Assembly (NCBI GenBank): GCA_030348385.1
Contig: JAUCFP010000006.1
Coordinates: 4,305,501-4,369,500, forward strand
From: Cytobacillus sp. NJ13
GTDB taxonomy: Bacteria > Bacillota > Bacilli > Bacillales > Cytobacillaceae
Direction: 5' to 3'
DNA: 64,000 nt
Below the pieces are notes generated by a model. It made no database searches. It saw nothing but the letters and a program-made list of their open reading frames with translations, and was not told where the DNA came from. Position 1 is the stretch's first letter. Each line of letters opens with the position of its first letter. Shown here in pieces: positions 17,437-25,978 of the stretch. Position numbers and translations under genes: made by a program.

Positions 17437-17586
17437 TTAATTAAGTATATCGTCTATTGCACGGCTCAGCAGTTGAATATCCTTTGATATTTCATTTTTC
17501 ACGTAGTCAATCTCGCACCTTTCATATTCATCCATGAGAAGGGAGAGTTCTCTTTTTAGTATGACAGCCTCGTGTTCAAAATCCAT
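17437..17586 (-). CDS. Small Spo0E-like protein (putative aspartyl-phosphate phosphatase)
   Basis: A 49-residue reading frame starting at an ATG with a strong AAAGGAGGGAG site. It begins MDFEHEAVILKRELSLLMDEY and ends LLSRAIDDILN. The size, the two-helix amphipathic pattern and the SRAID segment resemble the Spo0E family, whose signature is S-x-x-x-D (SQELD) near the C terminus; members dephosphorylate Spo0A~P. The N-terminal helix resembles the family's I..LR..M pattern only loosely, so this is a plausible but unproven member. It lies 96 bp upstream of yugO on the same strand. Confidence 0.5.
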   Translation of the reverse strand: MDFEHEAVILKRELSLLMDEYERCEIDYVKNEISKDIQLLSRAIDDILN

Positions 17587-17794
17587 GATGACTCCCTCCT
17601 TTAGGGATATATAGGACTATCGGGCAGATAGTAAATTCCTTTATAATATTACAATTATGTTACCCGATTTCTTTTCCATTTAAACGGTAAATCCCTTATA
17701 ATTTGAACATGAAATTTAGAACGAATATAGTTTACCCTCATATTTTGCGCGTAAACACATCGTTTATACTAAATAGCTGGAAAGTAAAAAAAAC

Positions 17795-17826
17795 GAAAAA
17801 ATATCCCCGGGGAAAATTCGGGGATT
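17795..17826 (-). terminator. Intrinsic terminator of the M28 peptidase gene
   Basis: On the - strand ATCCCCG pairs with CGGGGAT (17803-17809 / 17819-17825), followed by ATTTTTTC. Confidence 0.8.
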
Positions 17827-17839
17827 CTTAAAGTCAATT

Positions 17840-19198
17840 CTATTTTCGAATTAAGCTGTAAACCGAAGCGCCTATCAGATCACCGGCTTCTTTCATCCGC
17901 TCGGCACTAATGTGCTCGATGGAATCAAGTGGTGTATGGTAATACGGTTCAAGATTGGCAGTGGCAGGTTCTCGTCTGATAAAGTTAACAGCCGGGATGC
18001 CTGCATCATGAAAAGAAACATGGTCGGAAGCTCCGCGCTGATAAACAACCAGCTCAGATGGGGTGCCAATCCGCCCGGCTGTGGCAAGAGCAGTTTCTGT
18101 TACGATATTTGCCTGGCCATCAAGGGTATTCATGTAAATCGCAGTTGCATTTTCCCATGCTGTGCCTACCATATCCATATTGAAATTTGCGATGCTTCGC
18201 TCTATTTCATTGCTGCTCAGCTGGCTGACATAATACTCAGAACCAAGAAGACCAATTTCTTCTGCACCTACAAATGCAAATCGCAATTCTTTGTCAGCAG
18301 GATAGCTTTTCAGGACTCTAGCCAGCTCTAAGGCAACAGCAGTACCGGATGCGTTATCACTAGCCCCCGGAGCAAATGGTACACTATCGAAATGTGCAGA
18401 AATGTGGACAATGTCAGTTTCCCCGCCTTTATTGGGCATAGGGTGCTTGGTGGCAATAATATTTTGCGATTTTATGTTTTTAAAACTCTTTACAGTAAGC
18501 GTTACTGTTTTGTTTTGTGCTTCAACATCTTGAAGGAGTGCTTCTCCGCTTGCCTTCGTTATACTTCCCACCGGAATGTCATATGGGCCCCCAATTGAGG
18601 GATTCATGGGTGCTGGCTGATCCGCATTGTTGTAAATTAGAACCCCCGCAGCACCGGCATTCACTGCGTTTGTAACTTTTTCCGAGAAAGGAATTTCTCC
18701 ACGTGAAATGAGTGCTATTTTCCCTGATGCTTCCTCTGTAAAATCAGCTGCCCTGCCTAATCCAGCATCATATAATTCAGAGGTAATTCCTTCATCAGGC
18801 GTTGATCCTGATCCGGAAGGAATGGTTATAAGAACCTCCTTCAGATCACTAGTGTGCAAATCTCCAGCCATTTTATCCGGTATGCTGAACTCTTGTGTTT
18901 CTACTGTGTAGCCATAGGACTCAAGGCGTTTGCGGATAAAATCAGCTGACTGCTTTTCTGCTACTGTTCCTGCAACCCGCGGCCCTATGGTTTCAGATAA
19001 ATAGCTGACATCCTCCATCATGCGGGCTGCATCTACCCTTGCAATGACCTTCTGATCAAATGCTTTGGAGCCAGGATCTCCAGCTTTGCTTTGTGCTGCT
19101 TCAGCAGTCGGCACAATTTGAACAGGCACTGCATACAAACTTGAAGCTGTCAGAACGGCTGCAAGCATAATTGAAGAAGCTTTCTTTCCAACTTTCAT
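17840..19198 (-). CDS. Secreted M28 aminopeptidase with PA domain (YwaD-like)
   Basis: A 452-residue exported metallopeptidase. A signal peptide occupies residues 1-35 (KK then a hydrophobic run ending AEA). A protease-associated (PA) domain is about 150-240 (GKIALISRGEIPFSEKV..AGAAGVLIYNN). The M28 catalytic domain carries the two-zinc ligands HFDSV and SDNASG, the GAEEIG Glu pair, NFNMDMVG, and SDHVSFHDAG near the C terminus. It matches B. subtilis YwaD (double-zinc aminopeptidase). GAGGAGG precedes the ATG. A CcpA cre-like site lies 34 bp upstream, suggesting carbon-catabolite repression. It is divergent from the S15-like peptidase. Confidence 0.92.
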   Translation of the reverse strand: MKVGKKASSIMLAAVLTASSLYAVPVQIVPTAEAAQSKAGDPGSKAFDQKVIARVDAARMMEDVSYLSETIGPRVAGTVAEKQSADFIRKRLESYGYTVETQEFSIPDKMAGDLHTSDLKEVLITIPSGSGSTPDEGITSELYDAGLGRAADFTEEASGKIALISRGEIPFSEKVTNAVNAGAAGVLIYNNADQPAPMNPSIGGPYDIPVGSITKASGEALLQDVEAQNKTVTLTVKSFKNIKSQNIIATKHPMPNKGGETDIVHISAHFDSVPFAPGASDNASGTAVALELARVLKSYPADKELRFAFVGAEEIGLLGSEYYVSQLSSNEIERSIANFNMDMVGTAWENATAIYMNTLDGQANIVTETALATAGRIGTPSELVVYQRGASDHVSFHDAGIPAVNFIRREPATANLEPYYHTPLDSIEHISAERMKEAGDLIGASVYSLIRK

Positions 19199-19231
19199 CT
19201 TTTATTCCTCCTCGACTAGTAATCCAGCTAT

Positions 19232-19247
19232 ATGTATTCGCTTACAT
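19232..19247 (-). promoter_or_regulatory. Candidate CcpA cre site upstream of the M28 peptidase
   Basis: On the - strand ATGTAAGCGAATACAT matches the cre consensus WTGNAANCGNWWNCAW at every defined position. It lies between the promoter region and the start codon, a location usual for repression. Confidence 0.6.
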
Positions 19248-19415
19248 AGCTCCCCTTCCTTTAATAAAGAGTTAAAACGATTCTATTAGACTAGCAGATT
19301 TTTCAGATGTGTGAGAAAAGGAAGACTTTACCTTTCTGAATTGTAAAAAATGGTAGATTTAAAGTACCGAATCAGAACAACACCCATGTTATTTCATGAC
19401 CTTTGGAGGAGACCA

Positions 19416-19493
19416 ATGAATTGTTATCAAATTTACCTTGAAAAATATAGGTCTTTCGACTATCGAAACTTACGCAGTTTTAATTTATTCTGA
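19416..19493 (+). CDS. Possible 25-residue leader peptide ahead of the S15-like peptidase
   Basis: A short reading frame (begins MNCYQIYLEKYRSF) with a very good TTTGGAGGAG site 4-5 nt before its ATG and its stop 34 bp before the downstream peptidase start. Tyr/Phe-rich composition could suit an attenuation leader, but I see no clear terminator/antiterminator. It may be a chance reading frame. The rest of the 330-bp gap between the two divergent peptidase genes holds only the cre site and A/T-rich sequence. Confidence 0.3.
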   Translation: MNCYQIYLEKYRSFDYRNLRSFNLF

Positions 19494-19527
19494 AAATTAT
19501 AACATCTATTTGTATAGGGGGATTTTT

Positions 19528-21345
19528 ATGAAAAAAGCTGCATTAAAAGTGCTCATAACCTCAGCTATCGCTTTCCCGCTAATTGCCGGAGGGGCATTGC
19601 CTGCAGCAGGTATAGACAGCCAAAGCAGCATGGCCTCGGCTGAATCTCAGATTAAAGTCGAAAATGGCATGACACAGCCCATTTTTTCTCTGGATGATGC
19701 CATTGTCGAAAGAGTATTTGTTGAAACAGCAACTGACAGTGATGGGGATGGAAAGCTGGATCGGGTACGTGCTGATATTATCAGGCCAAAGGAAACAGAG
19801 GAAGGTTTAAAGGTTCCTGTTATTTATGAAATGAGTCCTTACCGTTCTGGAATTAAGGGTGTCCCGGTCTATGATGTGGATGTAGAACTGAACTCTGTGC
19901 AAAAGAAAGGGAACAATAAAGGTGAAAAAGGAAAACCGCAGGCAAATCTCCCAGGATATTATGATGACTATTTTGTACCAAGAGGCTACGCTGTTGTTCT
20001 TGCAGAAAGTGTTGGGACTGGCCTATCTGACGGCTGTCCTACAACCGGAGATGAGCATGAGATACTCGGAACACGTGCAGTAATTGATTGGCTGAATGGA
20101 AGAGCAAAAGCTTTTAATGCAGAGGGACAGGAAATACAAGCTGATTGGTCAACAGGAAATGTGGGGATGACAGGGGTTTCTTACAATGGAACACTTCCCA
20201 ATGCCGTTGCTTCAACTGGAGTTGAAGGCCTGAAAACGATTGTGCCAATTGCTGCAATTAGCAGCTGGTATGACTATTATCGTTCAAACGGTGCTGTGAT
20301 TGCGCCAGGCGGATATCAAGGTGAAGATGCGGATAATATGGCTGAAGCCATTTTAACTAGGCAAAACCCTGAAGCGTGCAGCAATATGATCAAAGGATTA
20401 ACGGAAGGCCAGGACAGGGAAAACGGGGATTTCAATGAATTCTGGAGTAAAAGAGATTATACAAAGGATGCTGATCAGGTTGAAGCAAGTGTCTTTATTG
20501 TCCATGGGTTAAATGACTGGAATGTTAAAACAAAGCATTTTTCAGATTGGTGGCAAGCGCTTGGCGAGAATGATGTTCCCAGAAAAATGTGGCTTCATCA
20601 AGGCGGCCATTCCAGCCCCTACAGCTTCAGACGCGATGTATGGCTCCCTGCTTTAAATAAATGGTTTGATTACTGGCTATATGATATTAAAAATGATGTC
20701 ATGGATGAACCAATGGTTGACATCCAGAGGGAGGATAAGACATGGCATACAGAGGCAAACTGGCCAGCTGAGGGAACCTCTGACGCAAAATTGCATTTTA
20801 AGCCGGCTTCCGATGGAGGCGGCAGCTTAGAACTGCAGCCTGTACCGAACAAGAATAAGGAGGATCAGCATTTTGTGGATGATGCCACAATCAAGGCTGA
20901 AGAATTGGCTATGGATCCTGATGCTTCATTAGCTAATAGGCTCGTCTATTTGACTCCGCCTTTAGAAAAAGATATTCGCATGAGCGGAACCCCGGAAATT
21001 CAAATTCGGGCTGGAATTGACCGGAAAACAGCCAACTTAACAGCCCTCCTTGTTAAATATGGGGAAGGAAAACCGGAAATTGTTACTAGAGGGTGGATGG
21101 ATCCGCAAAACATTCACAGTGAAAATAGATCTTCAGGGCTCACACCGGACCGTGAATATACTTTTACATGGGATATGCAGCCTGATGATTATGTATTTAA
21201 AGAAGGTGATCGTCTGGGGGTCGTCGTTCTATCTAGTGATTATAACTATACTATTAGACCAAAGGCAGGCACGAAGATAACCATAGATCCGGAAAGAAGC
21301 CATATAGTGCTTCCTCTGCAAGGTGGAGTTAAAGCATTTAAATAG
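19528..21345 (+). CDS. Secreted Xaa-Pro dipeptidyl-peptidase (CocE/S15 family)
   Basis: A 605-residue exported alpha/beta hydrolase. A signal peptide lies at 1-30 (MKKAALKVLITSAIAFPLIAG). The S15 catalytic domain has nucleophile Ser in GMTGVSYNGTLP, the Asp in HGLNDWNVKTKH and the His in HQGGHSS. A C-terminal jelly-roll (X-Pro dipeptidyl-peptidase C-terminal, GTPEIQIR...) completes it. It should remove X-Pro dipeptides from peptides outside the cell. The start at 19528 follows a GGGGG-type site and gives a proper signal peptide, while the upstream in-frame ATG (19438) does not. It sits between two other exported peptidases, suggesting a peptide-scavenging group. A terminator follows. Confidence 0.9.
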   Translation: MKKAALKVLITSAIAFPLIAGGALPAAGIDSQSSMASAESQIKVENGMTQPIFSLDDAIVERVFVETATDSDGDGKLDRVRADIIRPKETEEGLKVPVIYEMSPYRSGIKGVPVYDVDVELNSVQKKGNNKGEKGKPQANLPGYYDDYFVPRGYAVVLAESVGTGLSDGCPTTGDEHEILGTRAVIDWLNGRAKAFNAEGQEIQADWSTGNVGMTGVSYNGTLPNAVASTGVEGLKTIVPIAAISSWYDYYRSNGAVIAPGGYQGEDADNMAEAILTRQNPEACSNMIKGLTEGQDRENGDFNEFWSKRDYTKDADQVEASVFIVHGLNDWNVKTKHFSDWWQALGENDVPRKMWLHQGGHSSPYSFRRDVWLPALNKWFDYWLYDIKNDVMDEPMVDIQREDKTWHTEANWPAEGTSDAKLHFKPASDGGGSLELQPVPNKNKEDQHFVDDATIKAEELAMDPDASLANRLVYLTPPLEKDIRMSGTPEIQIRAGIDRKTANLTALLVKYGEGKPEIVTRGWMDPQNIHSENRSSGLTPDREYTFTWDMQPDDYVFKEGDRLGVVVLSSDYNYTIRPKAGTKITIDPERSHIVLPLQGGVKAFK

Positions 21346-21354
21346 GTAAATAAA

Positions 21355-21386
21355 AGGGATCATTTCTTGGTCCCTCTTTTCTTTTT
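21355..21386 (+). terminator. Intrinsic terminator of the S15-like peptidase gene
   Basis: AGGGATCA (21355-21362) pairs with TGGTCCCT (21368-21375, one wobble), then CTTTTCTTTTT. Confidence 0.75.
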
Positions 21387-21491
21387 AATAGACTATTTTA
21401 GGAAAAAAGTAGCATTGCCACAATTAAACGAATTGAATTAAAATAAATTCTATCTCATAAATATACAAACTAATGCATCTGGAGGTACATA

Positions 21492-23867
21492 ATGAATAAA
21501 AAGAAAGCTTTATCAGGCATTTTGGCAGCGGGCATTTTGGCATCTGTTCCTTTAAGTGCTGCTCATGCGATCAGCCCCAAGTGGATCAATGTTAATGTAT
21601 CAGAGGAAATGGACGGAAGTTTATTCAATAGTGAGAACTATGATTTTATGAAATTCTCAGTAATAGGGACCAAACTTGCAGAAATTGAAAAACAGTCTAA
21701 TAGAGTGAAGGTGGAGGTAAAAGGTACTTCCGCGGATGGATATCCTCTATATGTCGTGACTATTGCAGATCCGGGTGCACAGGGCAAGTTCGGTAAGATT
21801 CAGGCCTTAAGAAAACAAATGTTCAAAAACCCGGAGAAAGCCCAGAATTGGATTGCGAATAACCCGGATTTTAAAGTGCCAATCATGATCAATGGATCGA
21901 TTCATGGAACGGAGTTTGTGGGAAGCGATGCAGTGATGCAGCTGATTGAACGTTTTGCCACACAGAATGACAAGGATACAAAGGAGATTCTGGGCAATAA
22001 CATCCTTATTTTCAATGTGGTCCAGAATCCTGATGGCCGGGTGGATGCGACCCGTTTTAATGGGGAAGGAATTGATTTGAACCGTGATTTTATCACGCAA
22101 TCACAGCCGGAAACGCAAGAAACCGTCTCTCTTATTAAAGAGTGGAATCCGATGGTTTTCCTGGATACTCACGGTTATGTGAAAAATTATGCACCAAACA
22201 AACAGGGTTTGATTGAACCTTGTACACCTCCGCATAATCCTAACTATGAATATGATTTATATCAAAAATGGGCTAATCATCAGGCAGAAGCGATGGAAGC
22301 TGAAATTATGAAGGACAAGGCTCTTTACACAGGCACCCTGTATAAAGAAATGAATGGCGCATATATTCCGCAGCGGGATGATTCCGCTGGATGGGATGAT
22401 TACCCGCCAATTTTCACACCGATGTATGCCATGTACCATGGTGCTTATGGCCATACGCTTGAAGCTCCGACAAATGACGAGGACGGCGTGCGCTGGATGT
22501 ACAATGCCATTATGGGAGCACTGAAATACTCAACCGATAACAAGGAAGAAATGATTGCAGATCAAATTGAAATGTTCAAGCGCGGCATTAATTTTGATCA
22601 TCCTTTTCATGAAGAAGGCTATTTCCCGAAAGCATATGTTCTTCCAGTGAATGAGGAAGATCCAACCGCTGTAAATAAGGCAGTTAATCATTTAATTAAG
22701 AATGATATCGAGGTTGTTCAGGCGTCAAAAGCATTTGCAGCAGATGGCAAGTCATATCCAAAGGGCACTTACATCGTTCCAATGGATCAGGCAAAGGCAG
22801 GTCTGGCAAACACCATGCTGTGGGATGGCGAGGATATAACAGATGATACACCGGCCATGTATGATATTTCTGCCTGGAGTCTTCCGGAGCTATGGGGCTT
22901 TGAAGCAATCTCTGTTCAACAAGATGTAAAGGCATCAGTAACAAAGATAAATAATGTAAAAGAACAGGGTTCACTTAGCGGAAACGGGCCATTTATCATA
23001 CCGAACAGCTCAGTGAAAGCTGTTCAGCTTGTGAACGGACTTCTTGAGCAGGGGGTCATGGTTAAACGCGACAGTGAAGGAAACTTCTATGCTGAAGGAT
23101 CAGCCAATGTTTTTTCATCAGCCGTTAAGGATTCCGGCCTAAATATATTGTCAGGAAAAGTGCCTGCAGACGCAAAGGCAATTAACAAAGTGAGTGTAGC
23201 CATATTAAAGGATGGAGGGATGAACAAAGCGCAATCACACTCTGGCACCAAACTGGCTCTTAAGAGACTGGGATTTAGTGTGACTGAATTGTCTCCATCA
23301 GAAGTCGCTAATAACGGCCTTGCTTCCCATGATGTCTTTGTTTACAGCGGAACGGAAAATTTAATTTCTCTGAATTTGAGTAATGCCAACAAAGAATTCG
23401 GCCTTAAAAGCCAGGAAGAACTGGCTGCATTTAAAGCAAATGTGGAAAGGTTCGTTTCTGAAGGCGGAAAATATATAGCTGTTGGTGCCGGTGCTTCCCG
23501 TGCAACAAAGACTCTGGGCCTGACAGATGATATGATCAATACTGGCGGATCCAACAGCAACGGAATCATTAAGGTAGATTATAAAGGAACCGGTGCATCA
23601 GCAGGATACAGTGGGGATGATCTTGGATTTGTCTACCGTCCAGTCTGGTATACAGGCACAGAGAATGATGAAGTGCTTGCAGCCATTGCTGATGAGGAAG
23701 ACTTCTTCGTAGCAGGACACTGGAAAAATCGCAGTGCTGCACAGGGCCAGGCCATCATGGTGAAAGAGCAGGATAAGGATGTTACACTAATTGGCATTGA
23801 AGCCGGCTTCCGTGATCATACTGATTACCTTTTCCGATTGCTTTCAAATTCTATTTTTGAAAAGTAA
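21492..23867 (+). CDS. Secreted M14 zinc carboxypeptidase
   Basis: A 791-residue exported peptidase. A signal peptide covers residues 1-26 (cleavage after AHA). The M14 catalytic domain (about 50-360) carries NGSIHGTEFVGSD (zinc His and Glu), GIDLNRDF (substrate Asn-Arg), LDTHGYVKNY (third zinc ligand) and HTLEAPTNDE with the catalytic Glu. The C-terminal half (about 400-791) contains a glutamine-amidotransferase-like region seen in long Bacillus M14 proteins (KVSVAILKDGG ... VFVYSG ... KYIAVGAGA). TGGAGG precedes the ATG. Specificity cannot be read from the sequence. The gene lacks an obvious terminator before the riboswitch. Confidence 0.9.
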   Translation: MNKKKALSGILAAGILASVPLSAAHAISPKWINVNVSEEMDGSLFNSENYDFMKFSVIGTKLAEIEKQSNRVKVEVKGTSADGYPLYVVTIADPGAQGKFGKIQALRKQMFKNPEKAQNWIANNPDFKVPIMINGSIHGTEFVGSDAVMQLIERFATQNDKDTKEILGNNILIFNVVQNPDGRVDATRFNGEGIDLNRDFITQSQPETQETVSLIKEWNPMVFLDTHGYVKNYAPNKQGLIEPCTPPHNPNYEYDLYQKWANHQAEAMEAEIMKDKALYTGTLYKEMNGAYIPQRDDSAGWDDYPPIFTPMYAMYHGAYGHTLEAPTNDEDGVRWMYNAIMGALKYSTDNKEEMIADQIEMFKRGINFDHPFHEEGYFPKAYVLPVNEEDPTAVNKAVNHLIKNDIEVVQASKAFAADGKSYPKGTYIVPMDQAKAGLANTMLWDGEDITDDTPAMYDISAWSLPELWGFEAISVQQDVKASVTKINNVKEQGSLSGNGPFIIPNSSVKAVQLVNGLLEQGVMVKRDSEGNFYAEGSANVFSSAVKDSGLNILSGKVPADAKAINKVSVAILKDGGMNKAQSHSGTKLALKRLGFSVTELSPSEVANNGLASHDVFVYSGTENLISLNLSNANKEFGLKSQEELAAFKANVERFVSEGGKYIAVGAGASRATKTLGLTDDMINTGGSNSNGIIKVDYKGTGASAGYSGDDLGFVYRPVWYTGTENDEVLAAIADEEDFFVAGHWKNRSAAQGQAIMVKEQDKDVTLIGIEAGFRDHTDYLFRLLSNSIFEK

Positions 23868-23970
23868 AAGCCGTTTAGGGAGTATCCACTCAGTTTCCAG
23901 GAACGTATCGTTTGACTAATGGATTATTAAATCATATAATTAAGTTAACAAAATAGTTCGGATTCTTCCT

Positions 23971-24062
23971 GAAGGGGAGTAGCTGTTAAGTAGAGTCGTC
24001 AATACGAGATGATGAATCTCCGGCTTTACTGGCAACACAACGTTGCTTGCGAGACCTTTACC
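23971..24062 (+). promoter_or_regulatory. yybP-ykoY (Mn2+) riboswitch aptamer
   Basis: The characteristic conserved blocks appear in order: GAAGGGGAGTAGC, GTCGTCAATACG, CTCCGGCTTTACTGGCAAC and TTGCGAGACCTTTACC. This matches the yybP-ykoY family, which senses Mn2+ and usually controls Mn export or metal homeostasis genes (TerC-like, MntP). The last block is also the 5' arm of the following terminator, so metal binding should release downstream transcription. The next gene encodes a kinase-like protein, an unusual client. Confidence 0.85.
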
Positions 24063-24085
24063 ATTTATTTGGTAAGGTCTCTTTT
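24051..24085 (+). terminator. Riboswitch-controlled terminator
   Basis: GAGACCTTTACC (24051-24062) pairs with GGTAAGGTCTC (24071-24081), followed by TTTT. The 5' arm overlaps the aptamer's terminal block. Confidence 0.8.
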
Positions 24086-24089
24086 GTTT

Positions 24090-24133
24090 AAAAGGCACTG
24101 AGACCAATAAATGGTTCAGTGCCTTTTATTTTT
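24090..24133 (+). terminator. Second hairpin/terminator between the riboswitch and the kinase gene
   Basis: AAAAGGCACTGA (24090-24101) pairs perfectly with TCAGTGCCTTTT (24116-24127), followed by ATTTTTC. It stands directly downstream of the riboswitch terminator and would block read-through unless bypassed. Confidence 0.65.
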
Positions 24134-24161
24134 CAGGAAGAGTTTGGAAAAGGGAGGTTTA

Positions 24162-24779
24162 ATGATGAAACCATATCAGCAGCTTGCAGACAGTGTGAAA
24201 TTTTCCAGAAGCCTTAATTGGACCAGACTTATTGAGAAGGACGACAGTCTGGAATTTATAGGAGCAGGGAGAAGTGCATTTGCTTTTAGGATAAAAGAAA
24301 CCAATCTTGTATTAAAAGTATTTTTTCCGGAGTTTAAAAGAACGGCCAGGGAAGAGGCGGAGATATACAGGGCGCTGCCTGACCATCCGTACTATCCCTC
24401 TTTATACGGCTCTGGAGATAACTATATTGTAATTGATTATGTACAGGGGCTGACTTTGTTTGAATGTCTCGCAAAAGGAGTCCCGATAGAAGAGGAGAAA
24501 ATCAGGCAAATAGATGAGGCTTTAAAGCTGGCAAGGGAAAGAGGGCTTAACCCTTCGGATATCCACCTGCGCAACATTATTCTTACAGAGGGTGACCATA
24601 TTAAAATCATTGATGTTGCACGATTTAAACAAACGAAGAATTGTACGCAGTGGGACGACTTAAAGCATGCATTTTATAAATTTTACAGAAAAAGATATTT
24701 TCCAAAGAAGATCCCTGTATTAATCATGAACACAATTGCGGCTCTTTATAAAAAGCGGATTGTCCGTATGGGGTCCTAA
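24162..24779 (+). CDS. Protein kinase-like protein (YrzF-type)
   Basis: About 205 residues with a compact, degenerate protein-kinase fold. It shows FIGAGRSAFAFRI (Gly-rich loop), LVLKVFF (ATP Lys), NPSDIHLRNIIL (catalytic loop, Asp and Asn retained, HRD altered) and IKIIDVARF (DFG replaced by DVA). A basic C-terminal tail follows. B. subtilis YrzF/YbdM-like small kinases are similar. The start is ATG 24162 (or 24165) behind GGGAGG. A Mn2+ riboswitch and two terminator hairpins precede it, so expression is probably metal-responsive. The substrate is unknown. Confidence 0.75.
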   Translation: MMKPYQQLADSVKFSRSLNWTRLIEKDDSLEFIGAGRSAFAFRIKETNLVLKVFFPEFKRTAREEAEIYRALPDHPYYPSLYGSGDNYIVIDYVQGLTLFECLAKGVPIEEEKIRQIDEALKLARERGLNPSDIHLRNIILTEGDHIKIIDVARFKQTKNCTQWDDLKHAFYKFYRKRYFPKKIPVLIMNTIAALYKKRIVRMGS

Positions 24780-24850
24780 ACAGTTCATTTGATATCGCTA
24801 TTTTCTTTTGAAATAATTAAGACCACAAAAACAGAAAGGGGCAGGTATTC

Positions 24851-25495
24851 TTGAAAGTTCTTATTGTTGGAGCAAACGGACAAATCGGAAAGCAGCTGGT
24901 AAAGCTTATTAAAGAAGGCGATAAACATACAGCAAGAGCAATGATCAAAAAAGAAGAGCAGGCCCGGCAGTTTGAGGATATGGGTATTGAGACGGCAGTC
25001 GCAAGCCTTGAAGGAACAGTTGATGAATTGGCTGAAGCAGCCAATGGCTGCGATGCAATTGTGTTTACTGCAGGTTCAGGCGGAAATACCGGCTATGACA
25101 AAACTCTGCTGATTGACCTAGATGGTGCGGTAAAAACAATAGAAGCGGCGGAGAAGGCTGGTGTGGACCGGTTTGTAATGGTCAGCGCCATACAGGCGAA
25201 TAATCGCGATAAGTGGAGTGATACGATCAAGCCTTATTACGCTGCAAAGCATTATGCCGACAGGATTCTGGAAAACAGCAGCTTGAATTACACAATCGTT
25301 CGTCCAGGCGGCCTGACAAATGAAGCGGGAACCGGCAAAATCAAAGCAGCAGAAAATTTGGAGCGTGGCTTCATTCCCCGTGAGGATGTGGCTAAAACCC
25401 TTTATGCTGTGCTGGATAAAGAAAATACCAATAAGCGCGCATTCGATCTGGTATCAGGCGATGAAGATACTGAAACAGCAGTGAATAATTTATAA
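24851..25495 (+). CDS. NAD(P)-binding oxidoreductase (atypical SDR, YhfK-like)
   Basis: A 214-residue single-domain protein with the Rossmann motif VLIVGANGQIGKQL at the N terminus, FTAGSGG, VMVSAIQANN and YYAAKHYADRIL (a Y-x-x-x-K arrangement), plus IVRPGGLTNE. This is the layout of atypical short-chain dehydrogenases related to YhfK/NmrA-like proteins. The substrate is unknown. The start is a TTG at 24851 with AAAGGGGCAGG upstream. It ends in a strong terminator and appears to be its own unit. Confidence 0.85.
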   Translation: MKVLIVGANGQIGKQLVKLIKEGDKHTARAMIKKEEQARQFEDMGIETAVASLEGTVDELAEAANGCDAIVFTAGSGGNTGYDKTLLIDLDGAVKTIEAAEKAGVDRFVMVSAIQANNRDKWSDTIKPYYAAKHYADRILENSSLNYTIVRPGGLTNEAGTGKIKAAENLERGFIPREDVAKTLYAVLDKENTNKRAFDLVSGDEDTETAVNNL

Positions 25496-25501
25496 CTCTT
25501 G

Positions 25502-25527
25502 CCCGGTGTGTATGCACCGGGTTTTTT
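25502..25527 (+). terminator. Intrinsic terminator after the YhfK-like gene
   Basis: CCCGGTG and CACCGGG form a 7-bp stem with a 6-nt loop, followed by six T. Confidence 0.85.
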
Positions 25528-25865
25528 ATTGGCAAAACTAAGTATATATTGTGCCGCTTAGAGAAGATTAAATTAGTAGACACAAGTATCTGCCCAAAGG
25601 ATAGGAGAAGGGTAAAATTATATTGGATGATGGGCTGCTTATACGCCAAAACACATATAAGTTAAACGATTAGCAAAACAGGCATTGGCAAATTCCAATG
25701 TCATTTTCGTTTTAATTCCTTCTCAAAAGGGAATAGGAAGCTGTAAAAGGAATTACATAGTTTTCACATTTTCCTCATATAAATGTTGTTTAAGTGTCAC
25801 AGCTTTTAGTCCGGAACTGTGGAATAATGTGATGTAGTGAGCATTCTGGAGGAGTGAGTGAATGA
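25528..25865. other. Intergenic region upstream of the cytochrome bd operon
   Basis: No convincing gene. It must hold the promoter for the cydAB-like operon. A pair of half-sites GTGTCACAG and CTGTGGAAT (near 25795 and 25817) could be part of a redox-regulator operator but does not clearly match Rex or Fnr consensus. Confidence 0.4.
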
Positions 25866-25961
25866 ATGTATAAAAAACAGGAACGCATATTAATGTGGCT
25901 TGCTTTTACAGTGGCTATCATTATGGGGCTTTCTTTTATTGGTCGCATTTTTGCAGGATAG
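25866..25961 (+). CDS. 31-residue membrane peptide at the head of the cytochrome bd operon
   Basis: The reading frame encodes MYKKQERILMWLAFTVAI followed by more hydrophobic residues and ends IGRIFAG: one transmembrane helix with a basic N-terminal face. GGAGGAG lies 12 nt upstream of its ATG. It ends 17 bp before cydA, whose own ribosome binding site lies in that gap. The size and place suggest an accessory single-helix subunit or assembly factor for the oxidase. It does not resemble CydX closely and I do not recognise a family. It is separate from the CydS-type peptide at the operon's other end. Confidence 0.5.
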   Translation: MYKKQERILMWLAFTVAIIMGLSFIGRIFAG

Positions 25962-25978
25962 GAAAAGGAGAATGGTAA

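Noticed and set aside
25790..25830. Possible Rex/Fnr operator upstream of the cytochrome bd operon
   Set aside because: The half-sites GTGTCACAG and CTGTGGAAT are spaced too widely and do not match either consensus.
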